Positions 21,613-29,579 of a stretch of DNA of 34,095 bases are shown here, piece by piece; the first letter of the stretch is position 1, and each line of letters opens with the position of its first letter. The notes under the pieces were generated by a model. It did not search any database, had not been told where the DNA came from, and worked only from the letters and a program-made list of their open reading frames with translations. This stretch comes from PVC group bacterium (ex Bugula neritina AB1). Its GTDB lineage: Bacteria > GCA-001730085. Location: contig MDLB01000097.1 of the NCBI GenBank assembly GCA_001730085.1, forward strand, positions 1 through 34,095. The letters are read 5' to 3'. The position numbers and the translations under genes were made by a program.

Positions 21613-22653
21613 TCATATCATCACAATATCATGGCTCTTCATTTCTTTATTTTTTTTAAAATCCGTTTTAAAGCTTGCCCATACAGATCTATGCTCATCT
21701 ACAAATATTTCTCGCCCATACTTTGTTTTTTTGAAACGTTTTTCTTCAAAGCTATCTTCTCCAGATTGATTCGTGAATTCTGGAAAAGAATCCCGAGAAA
21801 AAATGATATTGCTATTTAGGTCCTTCGGGTTAGAACCAGACCCTTCTTGATTTGCAAGAATAATATCCTTATCGACACTCATCAAATGTGACAAAGATTC
21901 ATCGAATGCCCTAAGTCCAAAGTTACCCATAACCATTATACTTTTTCTACGGATTTCACGCCCTCTTAAACGATCATAAGCATCTCCAAGTCTTTCCATC
22001 TCTATCCCTAAAGCTTCCCTATTTTTAGCATTAAGGTCGACATTCAGAGCAAGATATTCAAGATTGCCAGACTTAAAAACAGCATAGTAAGGTGTTTTCT
22101 GAAAAATAAACCTATTGGAAGTTAAAAGCCTTGCTCTTTGAACAACCTTAACTTTATGTTTCAAAAAAAGGAATGCCAGTTTTTCTTTTTGGGTTTTCCC
22201 CACCCACGGACTAACCATGGCCTCATAGATCCTTCCAAAGCGTTTAAGTTTATCAATCACGATTTCAAGATTGTCTTCATTCCGAATACCTTGCAAAGCA
22301 ATAAAATCATATTTTTTTAAAGTATCAACAATATTTTTCATATTTTCTTTTTTGAAAAAATCTTCTGAGAAAACAGAAAAATTAACCGTACAAACTCTTA
22401 GCTTTGAACGATCATCCCTTACAATGAAGCTCTTTGCCTTTGCAAAATTTTCATAAAAATAATATAAACCTCGATCTCTGATTTTTTTTATATTATTCTC
22501 TATAAAATCTTTTTTTAGATCTATTGACAAACGTTCCTTAACAAATCTTTTTGAAAAAATATCATCTTTTTTTAAGGAAGACGTTTCGTAAAAGTGCACG
22601 CCATATATAATAGCTCCCATAGCCAGAATCAATAAACATACGTTCTTTTTCAC
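21613..22653 (-). CDS. Membrane-anchored, catalytically degenerate endonuclease/exonuclease/phosphatase (EEP) family protein
   Basis: 346 residues. An N-terminal hydrophobic segment (5-22) gives a signal anchor or uncleaved signal peptide. Residues 85-335 follow the order of the DNase I-like fold: RVCTVNF (usual tWN), YDFIALQGIRNED (usual LQEIR), KLAFLFLKHKV (usual FlYRkdkV), YLALNVDL (usual NxHL), IMVMGNFGLRAF (usual lGDFN) and FVDEHRSVWASF (usual SDHrPVwa). Only the first Asn and the final His survive. Metal-binding Glu is Gly122, the catalytic His is Asp206, Asp-Asn of GDFN are Asn244 and Gly246, and the last Asp is Glu320. An active nuclease is unlikely. The GTG start overlaps the stop of the preceding gene as GTGA, so the two are translated together. 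Confidence 0.75.
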   Translation of the reverse strand: MKKNVCLLILAMGAIIYGVHFYETSSLKKDDIFSKRFVKERLSIDLKKDFIENNIKKIRDRGLYYFYENFAKAKSFIVRDDRSKLRVCTVNFSVFSEDFFKKENMKNIVDTLKKYDFIALQGIRNEDNLEIVIDKLKRFGRIYEAMVSPWVGKTQKEKLAFLFLKHKVKVVQRARLLTSNRFIFQKTPYYAVFKSGNLEYLALNVDLNAKNREALGIEMERLGDAYDRLRGREIRRKSIMVMGNFGLRAFDESLSHLMSVDKDIILANQEGSGSNPKDLNSNIIFSRDSFPEFTNQSGEDSFEEKRFKKTKYGREIFVDEHRSVWASFKTDFKKNKEMKSHDIVMI

Positions 22654-23576
22654 CCACTAGCCCCCTCTGTAATAAGGTTGGATAAAAATTTTTCATATTG
22701 ACGCCACTTACTTGTGAGCAATAAATCTTCCTCTTTCATAAAGGCATTTACCACTGGGACAACATTCTTCAAATGTAACTGCACATATGTTTCCCAAGAA
22801 AAAGCCCGATGTGAATGAGCCCAATTTATGATCCCCATATCTTGGTCTTCTAATAAAAAATCCTGCTTCACAGGCAAAAGAACTTTATATTTGTGGCGCA
22901 GATGATTCACCCAGTCTTTCCCCACAAAATACTCTTTTGTAACAGAGGTTTTATCTGAAAAAAAAGAGGTGTGCAAAATTTTATCAATTTTTCCATCTTT
23001 GTTTATATCTTGAAACTGCCACGTCTGTTTATAAATTTTATATTTTTCTTCAAAAGAACTCTCATGCCATACATACAACAAAAGGACATTGCCATTGAGA
23101 GTTTTTCGTTGCCAAGATATCATGCAGTGATCATCAACTTTGACATAAGCTTTTTTCTTCTTCACTGGATCGAACTTTGTTCGACCTTCTTCGATTTCAA
23201 AGGCGGAAACTAATTTTTCTAATGAAGAGAACGGATCCGTCTTTGTCCAAATATATAGATTTTTTTTCGATTCAAGAGAGAAAGATGTTTGTGCTGAATA
23301 TAAACATTTGGGCATAAAAGAAGTGATCGCACCTAGGCAAGTCATTTTAACCTGAAAAAGGTAGGGCGTTTCTCTAGAAAAAGAAATTTTTAAATCAACA
23401 TCTCGTGGAGACTTATAGGAAACTAAAGCTTTGACTTTTCTACCATATCCATTAATCAAAAAGCTCTCTTCTTCCCCTCCCTCATATACAGAATACTCAA
23501 ACGAGGCTTCCACAAAACTTATTAAAAAGTGTTGAATAAAAATCAGAGAAAATAAAAAAAACAGTTTTTTTTTCAT
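22650..23576 (-). CDS. Exported protein of unknown function (308 aa)
   Basis: Not recognised. I chose the ATG at 23576, which gives a classical signal peptide (MKKKLFFLFSLIFIQHFLIS, then SFVEA before a likely cleavage); an upstream in-frame TTG at 23594 would only add MRRLLN before it. The mature part is beta-strand rich. It includes FQDINKDGKIDKIL (about 190-203), whose DINKDGKID resembles a calcium-binding DxDxDG loop of the EF-hand/dockerin type and could bind a metal. Two cysteines occur near the middle (CLGA, KCLYS). It overlaps the downstream EEP-like pseudo-nuclease by 4 bp, so the two probably work in the same extracytoplasmic process. Confidence 0.75.
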   Translation of the reverse strand: MKKKLFFLFSLIFIQHFLISFVEASFEYSVYEGGEEESFLINGYGRKVKALVSYKSPRDVDLKISFSRETPYLFQVKMTCLGAITSFMPKCLYSAQTSFSLESKKNLYIWTKTDPFSSLEKLVSAFEIEEGRTKFDPVKKKKAYVKVDDHCMISWQRKTLNGNVLLLYVWHESSFEEKYKIYKQTWQFQDINKDGKIDKILHTSFFSDKTSVTKEYFVGKDWVNHLRHKYKVLLPVKQDFLLEDQDMGIINWAHSHRAFSWETYVQLHLKNVVPVVNAFMKEEDLLLTSKWRQYEKFLSNLITEGASG

Positions 23577-23876
23577 ATTAAGCAACCGTCTCAAAATATT
23601 TTAAACTTCCTTACCACTTAAAGAATATTAGACATTCTGAAAAAGCTTGGGTTTTGGGATTTTCGTTTATTTTACAAACTTTTTTGATTTTTTTATGATA
23701 TCATTTAGAAAACCTCTGCACAATGATAAATGTTTCTTTCTTAAAAAAATTCTATAAGGAATATTTCTGATTGAGCAAAAGGATTCTTAAAAAAGAATCC
23801 CCTAAAAGCGTAAAAAAAATAGTCTTTAATATTTAAAGGTATGCCGTCCACCATACTCGGAGGTTCAGAAAATATA

Positions 23877-24590
23877 ATGGATAAAAAAGACAGTTTTATT
23901 ATTGATGAAATGATCAAACTTATCGGACCACTTTTCAAGGCTCACCCATGGCACGGCGTCCCGATTGGAGACTTAGCTCCTCGCGAAGTCACAGCATATA
24001 TCGAATTAATCCCATCAGACACAATAAAATACGAATTAGATAAAAATACAGGGTATTTAAAAGTTGATCGCCCTCAACAGTTTTCAAACATCTGTCCTTT
24101 GATTTATGGACTTATACCTCAAACCTATTGTGCCGAGGAAGTTGCAGACCTATGCTCGAAGGCCACGGGAAAAGAGAATGTTGTCGGAGACAAAGACCCT
24201 TTAGATATTTGCATTATCACTGAGAAAACAATCTCCTACAGTGATATTCTTGTGAAAGCTATACCTATCGGAGGGTTTCGACTCATAGATGGATCAGAAG
24301 CTGATGATAAAATTTTGTCTGTCATGAAAGAAGATGCCATATATGGACAGTGGAAAGACCTTTCAGAGGTTCCATCCTCGTTAATAGAGAGAATCAAACA
24401 TTATTTTCTAACTTACAAAGATGCTCCTCAGTCTACAAAACGAAAATGTGAGATCACTCATATTTATGGTCACGAAGAAGCCTATCAAGTCATAACTCGC
24501 AGTCAAAAAGACTACCTCAACCATTACGGGCCTCTTGCTGAATCTTTACAGCACTGTAAAGACGTTTGGAAAAAAAATAACGAGAAATAA
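23877..24590 (+). CDS. ppa: Inorganic pyrophosphatase, family I
   Basis: Hydrolyses pyrophosphate from biosynthetic reactions. The family I signature D-x-D-P-x-D is present as GDKDPLDICI, preceded by KYELDKNTGYLKVDRP (substrate Lys/Arg/Glu positions) and followed by VKAIPIGGFRLIDGSEADDK. The sequence differs from the ~175-residue enzyme of most alphaproteobacteria. At 237 residues, with AHPWHGVPIGD, DRPQQFSNICPLIYGLIPQT and a long helical C-terminus, it looks like the form found in Chlamydiae and Bacteroidetes. I prefer the ATG at 23877 because CGGAGG lies upstream, although its 13-nt spacing is long; an in-frame ATG at 23841 would add 12 residues. Single plus-strand gene between two minus-strand groups. 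Confidence 0.93.
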   Translation: MDKKDSFIIDEMIKLIGPLFKAHPWHGVPIGDLAPREVTAYIELIPSDTIKYELDKNTGYLKVDRPQQFSNICPLIYGLIPQTYCAEEVADLCSKATGKENVVGDKDPLDICIITEKTISYSDILVKAIPIGGFRLIDGSEADDKILSVMKEDAIYGQWKDLSEVPSSLIERIKHYFLTYKDAPQSTKRKCEITHIYGHEEAYQVITRSQKDYLNHYGPLAESLQHCKDVWKKNNEK

Positions 24591-24697
24591 AAAACATTCA
24601 CCCATAGCGATTTTTGTGATATGTGTTAATGTAAAAAAACAAGTTGATGATCTTTGAGCTATGTCGGAAACATATATTCATAGATATTTAGGTGGGC

Positions 24698-25219
24698 TTA
24701 AACGCTTTGAAGCTCTTGCAAATAATTTTTAGCCTCATCTTCCCACTTACCTTGAACATCAAACTGTAAATATTTCTTTAACATTTTTTTAGACAAGGCA
24801 GCATTCTTGGTTTTATAATAAATTTTTCCTAACTGAAAATAAACATCAGCATCTTTTTTATTTTTACCAATAATTGAACGAAAAAGTCTAATCGCTTCAT
24901 CGTAATCCTTGTGAAGATAAGCTGCAACTGCTTGATCATAAAAGGCTTGCCATTCTTGTTCGACTTTTACCGATTTTAAACGGTCTCCTTTGTTTTCAAA
25001 AAAGTCAATAAAATTATATGCATATATAAAAACAAACAATAAAAAGCCGGAAAACGTATATAAAAATATATCGATATCTTCTAAGTGAAGGCCATACCAA
25101 ATCAAACCCAAAGACGAAAAAAACAAGCTATTCAAAAATAAGGCCTTAAAGTATTCTCGACGAAGAAACGCCCCTAAGCCACAAAACAGAAGACACACCA
25201 AAGATCTAAAAAACCTCAC
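24698..25219 (-). CDS. Membrane protein with C-terminal TPR repeats (173 aa)
   Basis: The N-terminal half has two or three hydrophobic segments (about 5-18, 27-45, 50-70), and the C-terminal half (about 88-170) contains two tetratricopeptide-like repeats. These include AYLHKDYDEAIRLFRSII and DVYFQLGKIYYKTKNAALSK. This suggests a small inner-membrane protein exposing a protein-protein interaction domain to the cytoplasm. The GTG start overlaps the folC stop as GTGA, so it is translationally coupled to folC. No specific family recognised; a role tied to folate or lipid synthesis is not implied by the position alone. Confidence 0.8.
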   Translation of the reverse strand: MRFFRSLVCLLFCGLGAFLRREYFKALFLNSLFFSSLGLIWYGLHLEDIDIFLYTFSGFLLFVFIYAYNFIDFFENKGDRLKSVKVEQEWQAFYDQAVAAYLHKDYDEAIRLFRSIIGKNKKDADVYFQLGKIYYKTKNAALSKKMLKKYLQFDVQGKWEDEAKNYLQELQSV

Positions 25220-26373
25220 TTCATCAACCTCCGTACCTTAGAAATCAAAACAAGCGAACCAGCAACAAAGTTATATTTTTTCTGAATGCTTAAATAGTGC
25301 CTAAGATTTTTCATATCCATAATGCTCACTTTAGACAAATACTTCAAACATTCATCTTCTAATTTTCTAACAGAGTGCTGATCCTCAGAAAACCCTCTTA
25401 CCAAACAAACCTCACTCACAAAAGGAGCAATCGCTTCGATCATAGGTTTATAAGACTTTCTTTCCAAAATACCTAAAACCAAAGACACATCTCCTTTCAT
25501 CTTTTTCATTTCTATCGCCAATGCCTTCATCCCATCAACATTATGAGCAGCATCTACACACACATTAGACATCAACCACTCCATCCGTCCTTGCAAAGGA
25601 GAAAAGCTTTGGCAGTCATTTAGTCCTATAGAAAAACCCATATTTTCAAAAACAGATTTCGCCAATATCTTATTATTAGTATCAAAAGAAGCGGTTGGGG
25701 GCAAGTCAATATATTGAACCTTGATGTCTTTTTTTTTCGCTATTTTATCTAATTCAGGCCTTAGTTTTGCCTCGAGCATACTTACAACTTTCTGGTCTTT
25801 TTTTAAAATACCTGCTTTTTCATGCAAAATATCTTTTTTCGTTTCTCCCAAGTACTCCTGATGATCTAAACCTATATTTGTTATAACCGCATAAGAAGAA
25901 CAAATAACATTCGTAGCATCGAGCCTTCCCCCTAAGCCAACCTCCCAAATACATGTATCAATTTTTTGCTCATCAAACCATTTAATAGCTATCGCTGTTA
26001 CTATTTCAAAGTATGACAACTTAATATTTTTAAGATTTTCTACATTCTTAAAAAATCGAAAATATTTAACAAAAGTTTCTGGAGAGATATATATCTGCTC
26101 TTCCTTGTCCCCTATCCGAATTCTTTCGATGATAGAGTCTAAGTGTGGAGAAGTATACAGACCAACCTTCTGTCCTTTAGATCTAAGCATTTGATAAAGA
26201 TAATGAGCTGTAGAGCCCTTACCATTAGTTCCTGCAATATGAACATGGACTGTTTCAAAGTGGTTCCTAAGATTCATTTGATCAAAAGCTGTTTGAATGC
26301 GCTCTAACCCAGGCTTAATCGATTGTTCCCCGATTAGGTTTAATTCCTCAACAGCTTTATCAAAATCATCCAC
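25216..26373 (-). CDS. folC: Folylpolyglutamate synthase / dihydrofolate synthase
   Basis: Mur-ligase family enzyme that adds glutamate to dihydropteroate and to folates. It shows the P-loop HIAGTNGKGST, YTSPHLDSIIERI (the folate-binding loop region), WEVGLGGRLDATNV, ITNIGLDHQEYLG with the metal-binding His, and KAGILK. The C-terminal domain has DAAHNVDGM. At 385 residues it is short for the family (about 420-450). The sequence reads through normally, with the shortening in surface regions of the C-terminal half. I chose GTG at 26373 because AAGGAGG sits 5 nt upstream; a TTG at 26388 overlapping the accD stop lies inside that ribosome site and is less likely. accD-folC is a common proteobacterial pair. 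Confidence 0.93.
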   Translation of the reverse strand: MDDFDKAVEELNLIGEQSIKPGLERIQTAFDQMNLRNHFETVHVHIAGTNGKGSTAHYLYQMLRSKGQKVGLYTSPHLDSIIERIRIGDKEEQIYISPETFVKYFRFFKNVENLKNIKLSYFEIVTAIAIKWFDEQKIDTCIWEVGLGGRLDATNVICSSYAVITNIGLDHQEYLGETKKDILHEKAGILKKDQKVVSMLEAKLRPELDKIAKKKDIKVQYIDLPPTASFDTNNKILAKSVFENMGFSIGLNDCQSFSPLQGRMEWLMSNVCVDAAHNVDGMKALAIEMKKMKGDVSLVLGILERKSYKPMIEAIAPFVSEVCLVRGFSEDQHSVRKLEDECLKYLSKVSIMDMKNLRHYLSIQKKYNFVAGSLVLISKVRRLMK

Positions 26374-26384
26374 TAATGCCTCCT

Positions 26385-27227
26385 TCAAAAAAGAGAAATA
26401 ACCTTAGACAAGTAGTCTTTCATTTGCCCCCTTGCAACAACTTCATCAAGAAAGCCGTGCTCCAAAAGAAACTCTGAACTTTGAAAACCTTCAGGAAGTT
26501 TTTGCTTTATCGTCTGCTCAATAACTCGAGGCCCTGTAAACCCTATCAAGGCTTTAGGCTCAGCAATCGTAATATCTCCGAGCGATGCAAAACTAGCCAT
26601 GATTCCAGCCATAGTCGGGTTCGTTAGAACAGAGATATAAAGTTGACCAGCTTGATTTAACTTGGAAATAGCCGCACTCGTCTTTGCCAACTGCATAAGA
26701 GAGTTAATCCCTTCATACATCCGAGCCCCCCCTCCTGATCCAGAAACAATAATTAAGGGTACTTTTCTCTCAATCGACCTATCAACAGCTCTTGCTATTT
26801 TTTCACCAACAACAACCCCCATACTTCCCATAATAAAGCGAGCATCTGTGACACAAAAACTAACTTCTCTGCCATCGATTTTTCCAATTCCAGTAAGTAT
26901 AGCATCCTTGAGCCCTGTTTTTTTCTGCTCATCTCGGAGTTTATCCTTGTAAGACTTAACCCCTTTAAACCCAAGAAGGTCAACACTCTCCAAGTCCGAG
27001 TCATGCTCTTCGAAAGAATCCTTATCCATCAAAAGTGACACCCTTTGCCAAGCAGAAAGTGTCAAGTGATGCTCACAAGAAGGACAAACCATAAAGTTTT
27101 CGCGTAAAACTTTATTAAAGACAGTTTCGTAACAGCCATCACAGCGAGACCATAAGCCATCTGGCAAAGATTTTCTTTTTAATTCTAAATTTTTTATACT
27201 TTTTTTAGGGCGCAAAAACCAAGGCAT
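26385..27227 (-). CDS. accD: Acetyl-CoA carboxylase carboxyltransferase subunit beta
   Basis: With AccA it transfers carboxyl from biotin to acetyl-CoA to form malonyl-CoA. The 280-residue protein has the N-terminal four-cysteine zinc ribbon (C29, C32, C48, C51) and the crotonase-like core with SGSGGGARMYEGINSLMQL (usual SASGGARMQE), GDITIAEPKALIGFTGPRVI and QKLPEGFQSSEFLLEHGFLD. All hallmarks are present, so it should be active. The ATG start follows GGGGATTTTC. It is the first gene of accD-folC-TPR protein. The trpFBA genes that precede accD in many proteobacteria are missing; a gene-free spacer lies upstream. Confidence 0.96.
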   Translation of the reverse strand: MPWFLRPKKSIKNLELKRKSLPDGLWSRCDGCYETVFNKVLRENFMVCPSCEHHLTLSAWQRVSLLMDKDSFEEHDSDLESVDLLGFKGVKSYKDKLRDEQKKTGLKDAILTGIGKIDGREVSFCVTDARFIMGSMGVVVGEKIARAVDRSIERKVPLIIVSGSGGGARMYEGINSLMQLAKTSAAISKLNQAGQLYISVLTNPTMAGIMASFASLGDITIAEPKALIGFTGPRVIEQTIKQKLPEGFQSSEFLLEHGFLDEVVARGQMKDYLSKVISLF

Positions 27228-27627
27228 ATTAATGAAAATCCCCTTTCACTTGACTATTGAAATCTCTGCACAATCTCAAATATTCTTTATTTTTAGATAT
27301 TTATAAATGAATTATTTGGAATTATTCAGATTTTTCTCATTGCAATGTATTTTAAAAAAATACATATCCGGTATTTCGCAATAATCTAACTATCCTTAAA
27401 GATATGAGATATTTTGCAACAGTCTAGTTTCATTTTAACATAAAAAAGACCTCTTTGTGAGAGTCTTACAAACAACAAAGCACTCTCAAAACTTTTCTAA
27501 TAAGAAGGGTATAAAATATCTCTCAACAAAATCCATTTTTTGAGCGTGTAAAAAAACACCGCATAAACTTTCTTTAATGGGGTATTTTTCAAGAATCTCA
27601 TTTGTTAATAGATTTTTCGAAAAGACT
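27228..27627. other. Gene-free spacer upstream of accD
   Basis: About 400 bp without a coding frame. It carries three plus-orientation copies of the dispersed TTTTGCAACA-TCT-like motif (27264-27277, 27374-27388, 27411-27427). It should contain the accD promoter, which I cannot place with confidence. Confidence 0.5.
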
Positions 27628-27897
27628 TCACTCTTTTAAGTTGTCATTGATAAAGTTATCCGTAACCTTAAATAGGTCTCCGACAGGAGGTCCAAAACTA
27701 TTACTCATAAAAACCAAAGCTCTCCACATTTTTAATATCTGTGAAAAAGCCTCTCATCCTCCACCTAAAGGAAGAGGTCTTCTCGGCTTGAAATGATAAA
27801 AAGCAGGATTCTGTTCATAGATTTTTTCATATTTGGAAGCACATCCTCCCAAAAAAAACATTTGAATAAGAACAAAAGACTTTATAACATTTAACAT
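27628..27897 (-). pseudogene. Small lipoprotein gene interrupted by an IS left end
   Basis: A minus-strand frame starts at 27897 and encodes MLNVIKSFVLIQMFFLGGC, a lipoprotein signal with lipobox FLGGC, then ASKYEKIYEQNPAF. At that point (about 27801) the sequence becomes the IS200/IS605 left end, and the frame ends at a TGA in the palindrome (27754-27756). On the far side of the 94-bp insert the same frame (codon phase preserved) opens again at 27708 with MSNSFGPPVGDLFKVTDNFI and stops at 27628. The simplest reading is an ancestral lipoprotein of about 60 residues split by the insert. The first ATG has GGGAG directly against it, so the exact start is uncertain. Confidence 0.55.
27708..27801 (-). 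mobile_element. Solo IS200/IS605-type left end (94 bp)
   Basis: Identical to 558-651 except one base (600 A versus 27750 C). It contains the same palindrome and outer boundary. No matching right end and no tnpB sequence are found on the inner side, so it is a solo end or the smallest possible derivative. Near-identity with the copy 27 kb away indicates recent movement or copying. Confidence 0.75.
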
Positions 27898-28297
27898 CTC
27901 CCTACTGTTTCAAAACCTGTCAAATTTTGCAACAATCTTAGCCCTCATTGTGTTAGAATGTGTTTAGGGCTTTGCACAATATCTCGTATTATTCGAGATC
28001 ATTGAAAAATCTCAGATAAACCTTTTTAGTTTTCTTTAAAAAAGCACTGATCACTTAAATTTTTAAAATAATAAAGCCTTATAATTAAGCAAACTAAATT
28101 TGTTTGATCATTTTGAAACGAATGAGATCATTGCAAAATCCCACCTACCTTATTGGGAAAGCTTTTGAACATAAGATTATTATTTGATAAAAACACCATC
28201 CTTATCGCATATATTTTTTCTCAAAATAACAATCTCTTGCAAAAAAACTCCTACAATAGGTATATTTAAAGATTATATATAATAAGGAATAAATGCA
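27898..28297. other. Gene-free spacer upstream of aatA
   Basis: No gene. It carries three copies of the dispersed motif (27924-27940, 27970-27986, 28129-28142), the second followed by a small inverted repeat CTCG-TATTATT-CGAG. A possible promoter for aatA is TTGCAA at 28237-28242 and TATATT at 28261-28266 with an 18-bp spacer (weak). Confidence 0.5.
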
Positions 28298-29467
28298 ATG
28301 ACAACCATGAATAAGAGACTACAAGAAGTCTCCCCTTCTGTAACTTTGGCTATTTCTTCTGAAGCCAAAAGACTCAAATCTCAAGGCATTCCTGTTATCG
28401 GATTTGGAGCAGGAGAACCCGACTTCGACACACCTGACTTTATCAAAGATGCCGCTATCCAAGCTATTAAAGAAGGGTTTACTCGTTACACACCTGTCTC
28501 GGGAATCCAAGAGCTCAAAGAAGCTATTTGTCAAAAGTTTCAAAAAGATAACAATCTTCATTACAAACCTTCTGAAGTCGCTGTATCCTGCGGTGCTAAG
28601 CACAGCATTTTCAACCTCATACAAGTTTTGTGTAACGAAGGAGACGAGGTTGTTATACCTGCACCCTACTGGTTAAGCTATGTGGAAATGGTCAGAATCG
28701 CTGGAGCAAAACCGGTTGTTATTCCATGCACAGAAGACACTGACTTTAAAATAACCCCACAAATGTTAAAAGAAAATCTAAATGAACGAACAAAAATCGT
28801 CATTTTAAATAGCCCTTCGAATCCCACAGGGATGATATATACCTCACAAGAATTATCTGACTTGGGAGATATCTTAAAAACATCAGAAACAATGATAATT
28901 TCTGATGAAATTTATGAACACATCGTTTACGAACAAAAACACTATAGCATCGCTTCTATTGTTCCAGAACTTAAAGATCGAACAATCGTGGTTAATGGAC
29001 ACTCAAAGGCCTATGCCATGACAGGCTGGAGAATCGGTTATGCCGCAGGCGCAGAAAACATCATCCAAAGTTTGTCTAAGTATCAAAGCCATAGCACATC
29101 TAACCCCTGTTCTATTGCCCAGAAAGCTGCCCATTCAGCACTTACCGCTGATCAATCTTTTTTATCAGAAAATGTGGCAACTTTTCGAAAAAGGAGAGAC
29201 CTTATGGTTTCGATGCTCAACGATATACCAGGGGTCTCTTGTCTAAAGCCTTCGGGAGCTTTTTATGCTTTTGCCAATATTTCAAACTTAGGAAGGGGAA
29301 AGTCATGTGAAGTCGCAGAAGCCTTACTCAAAGAAGCTCATGTCGCTCTTGTCCCTGGGAAAGCTTTTGGAGCCGATGATTTTGTAAGGTTATCTTACGC
29401 TTTAGATTTAGACTCTATTTCAGAAGGATTAGAGCGTTTTGCCCGCTGGGCCAAAACAAAAAAATAA
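28298..29467 (+). CDS. aatA: Aspartate aminotransferase (class I PLP-dependent)
   Basis: Interconverts aspartate and 2-oxoglutarate with oxaloacetate and glutamate. The 389-residue protein is of the bacterial aspartate aminotransferase/prephenate aminotransferase subgroup common in alphaproteobacteria. Visible are GAGEPDFDTP (about 37-46), SNPTG with N175, ISDEIYEHIVY with D203 and Y206, the PLP lysine K237 in HSKAYAMTGWRIGY with the phosphate-binding R245, and the substrate carboxylate Arg near the C-terminus (DFVRLSYA). ATG start with AAGGA about 10 nt upstream. It is followed after 112 bp by the isocitrate dehydrogenase gene, so both link to the TCA cycle and glutamate. Confidence 0.95.
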   Translation: MTTMNKRLQEVSPSVTLAISSEAKRLKSQGIPVIGFGAGEPDFDTPDFIKDAAIQAIKEGFTRYTPVSGIQELKEAICQKFQKDNNLHYKPSEVAVSCGAKHSIFNLIQVLCNEGDEVVIPAPYWLSYVEMVRIAGAKPVVIPCTEDTDFKITPQMLKENLNERTKIVILNSPSNPTGMIYTSQELSDLGDILKTSETMIISDEIYEHIVYEQKHYSIASIVPELKDRTIVVNGHSKAYAMTGWRIGYAAGAENIIQSLSKYQSHSTSNPCSIAQKAAHSALTADQSFLSENVATFRKRRDLMVSMLNDIPGVSCLKPSGAFYAFANISNLGRGKSCEVAEALLKEAHVALVPGKAFGADDFVRLSYALDLDSISEGLERFARWAKTKK

Positions 29468-29504
29468 AGTTTATCTATTATTTATTAACCAAAGAGAGAT
29501 ATTC

Positions 29505-29539
29505 GCAAAGTGACTTTACTCGTATTTAAGAGACTTTGC
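29505..29539 (+). repeat. Inverted repeat in the aatA-icd spacer
   Basis: GCAAAGT (29505-29511) and ACTTTGC (29533-29539) form a perfect 7-bp stem around a 21-nt loop; the right arm overlaps a copy of the dispersed TTTGCAATA-TCT motif. No T-run follows, so it is not a clear terminator. Confidence 0.5.
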
Positions 29540-29579
29540 AATACTCTAAAAACCTAAAACTTTAGAGGAGACTTAAACT

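Noticed and set aside
23741-23938. 65-codon minus-strand frame upstream of ppa
   Set aside because: Overlaps the ppa start on the opposite strand, with no ribosome site and no recognisable signal.
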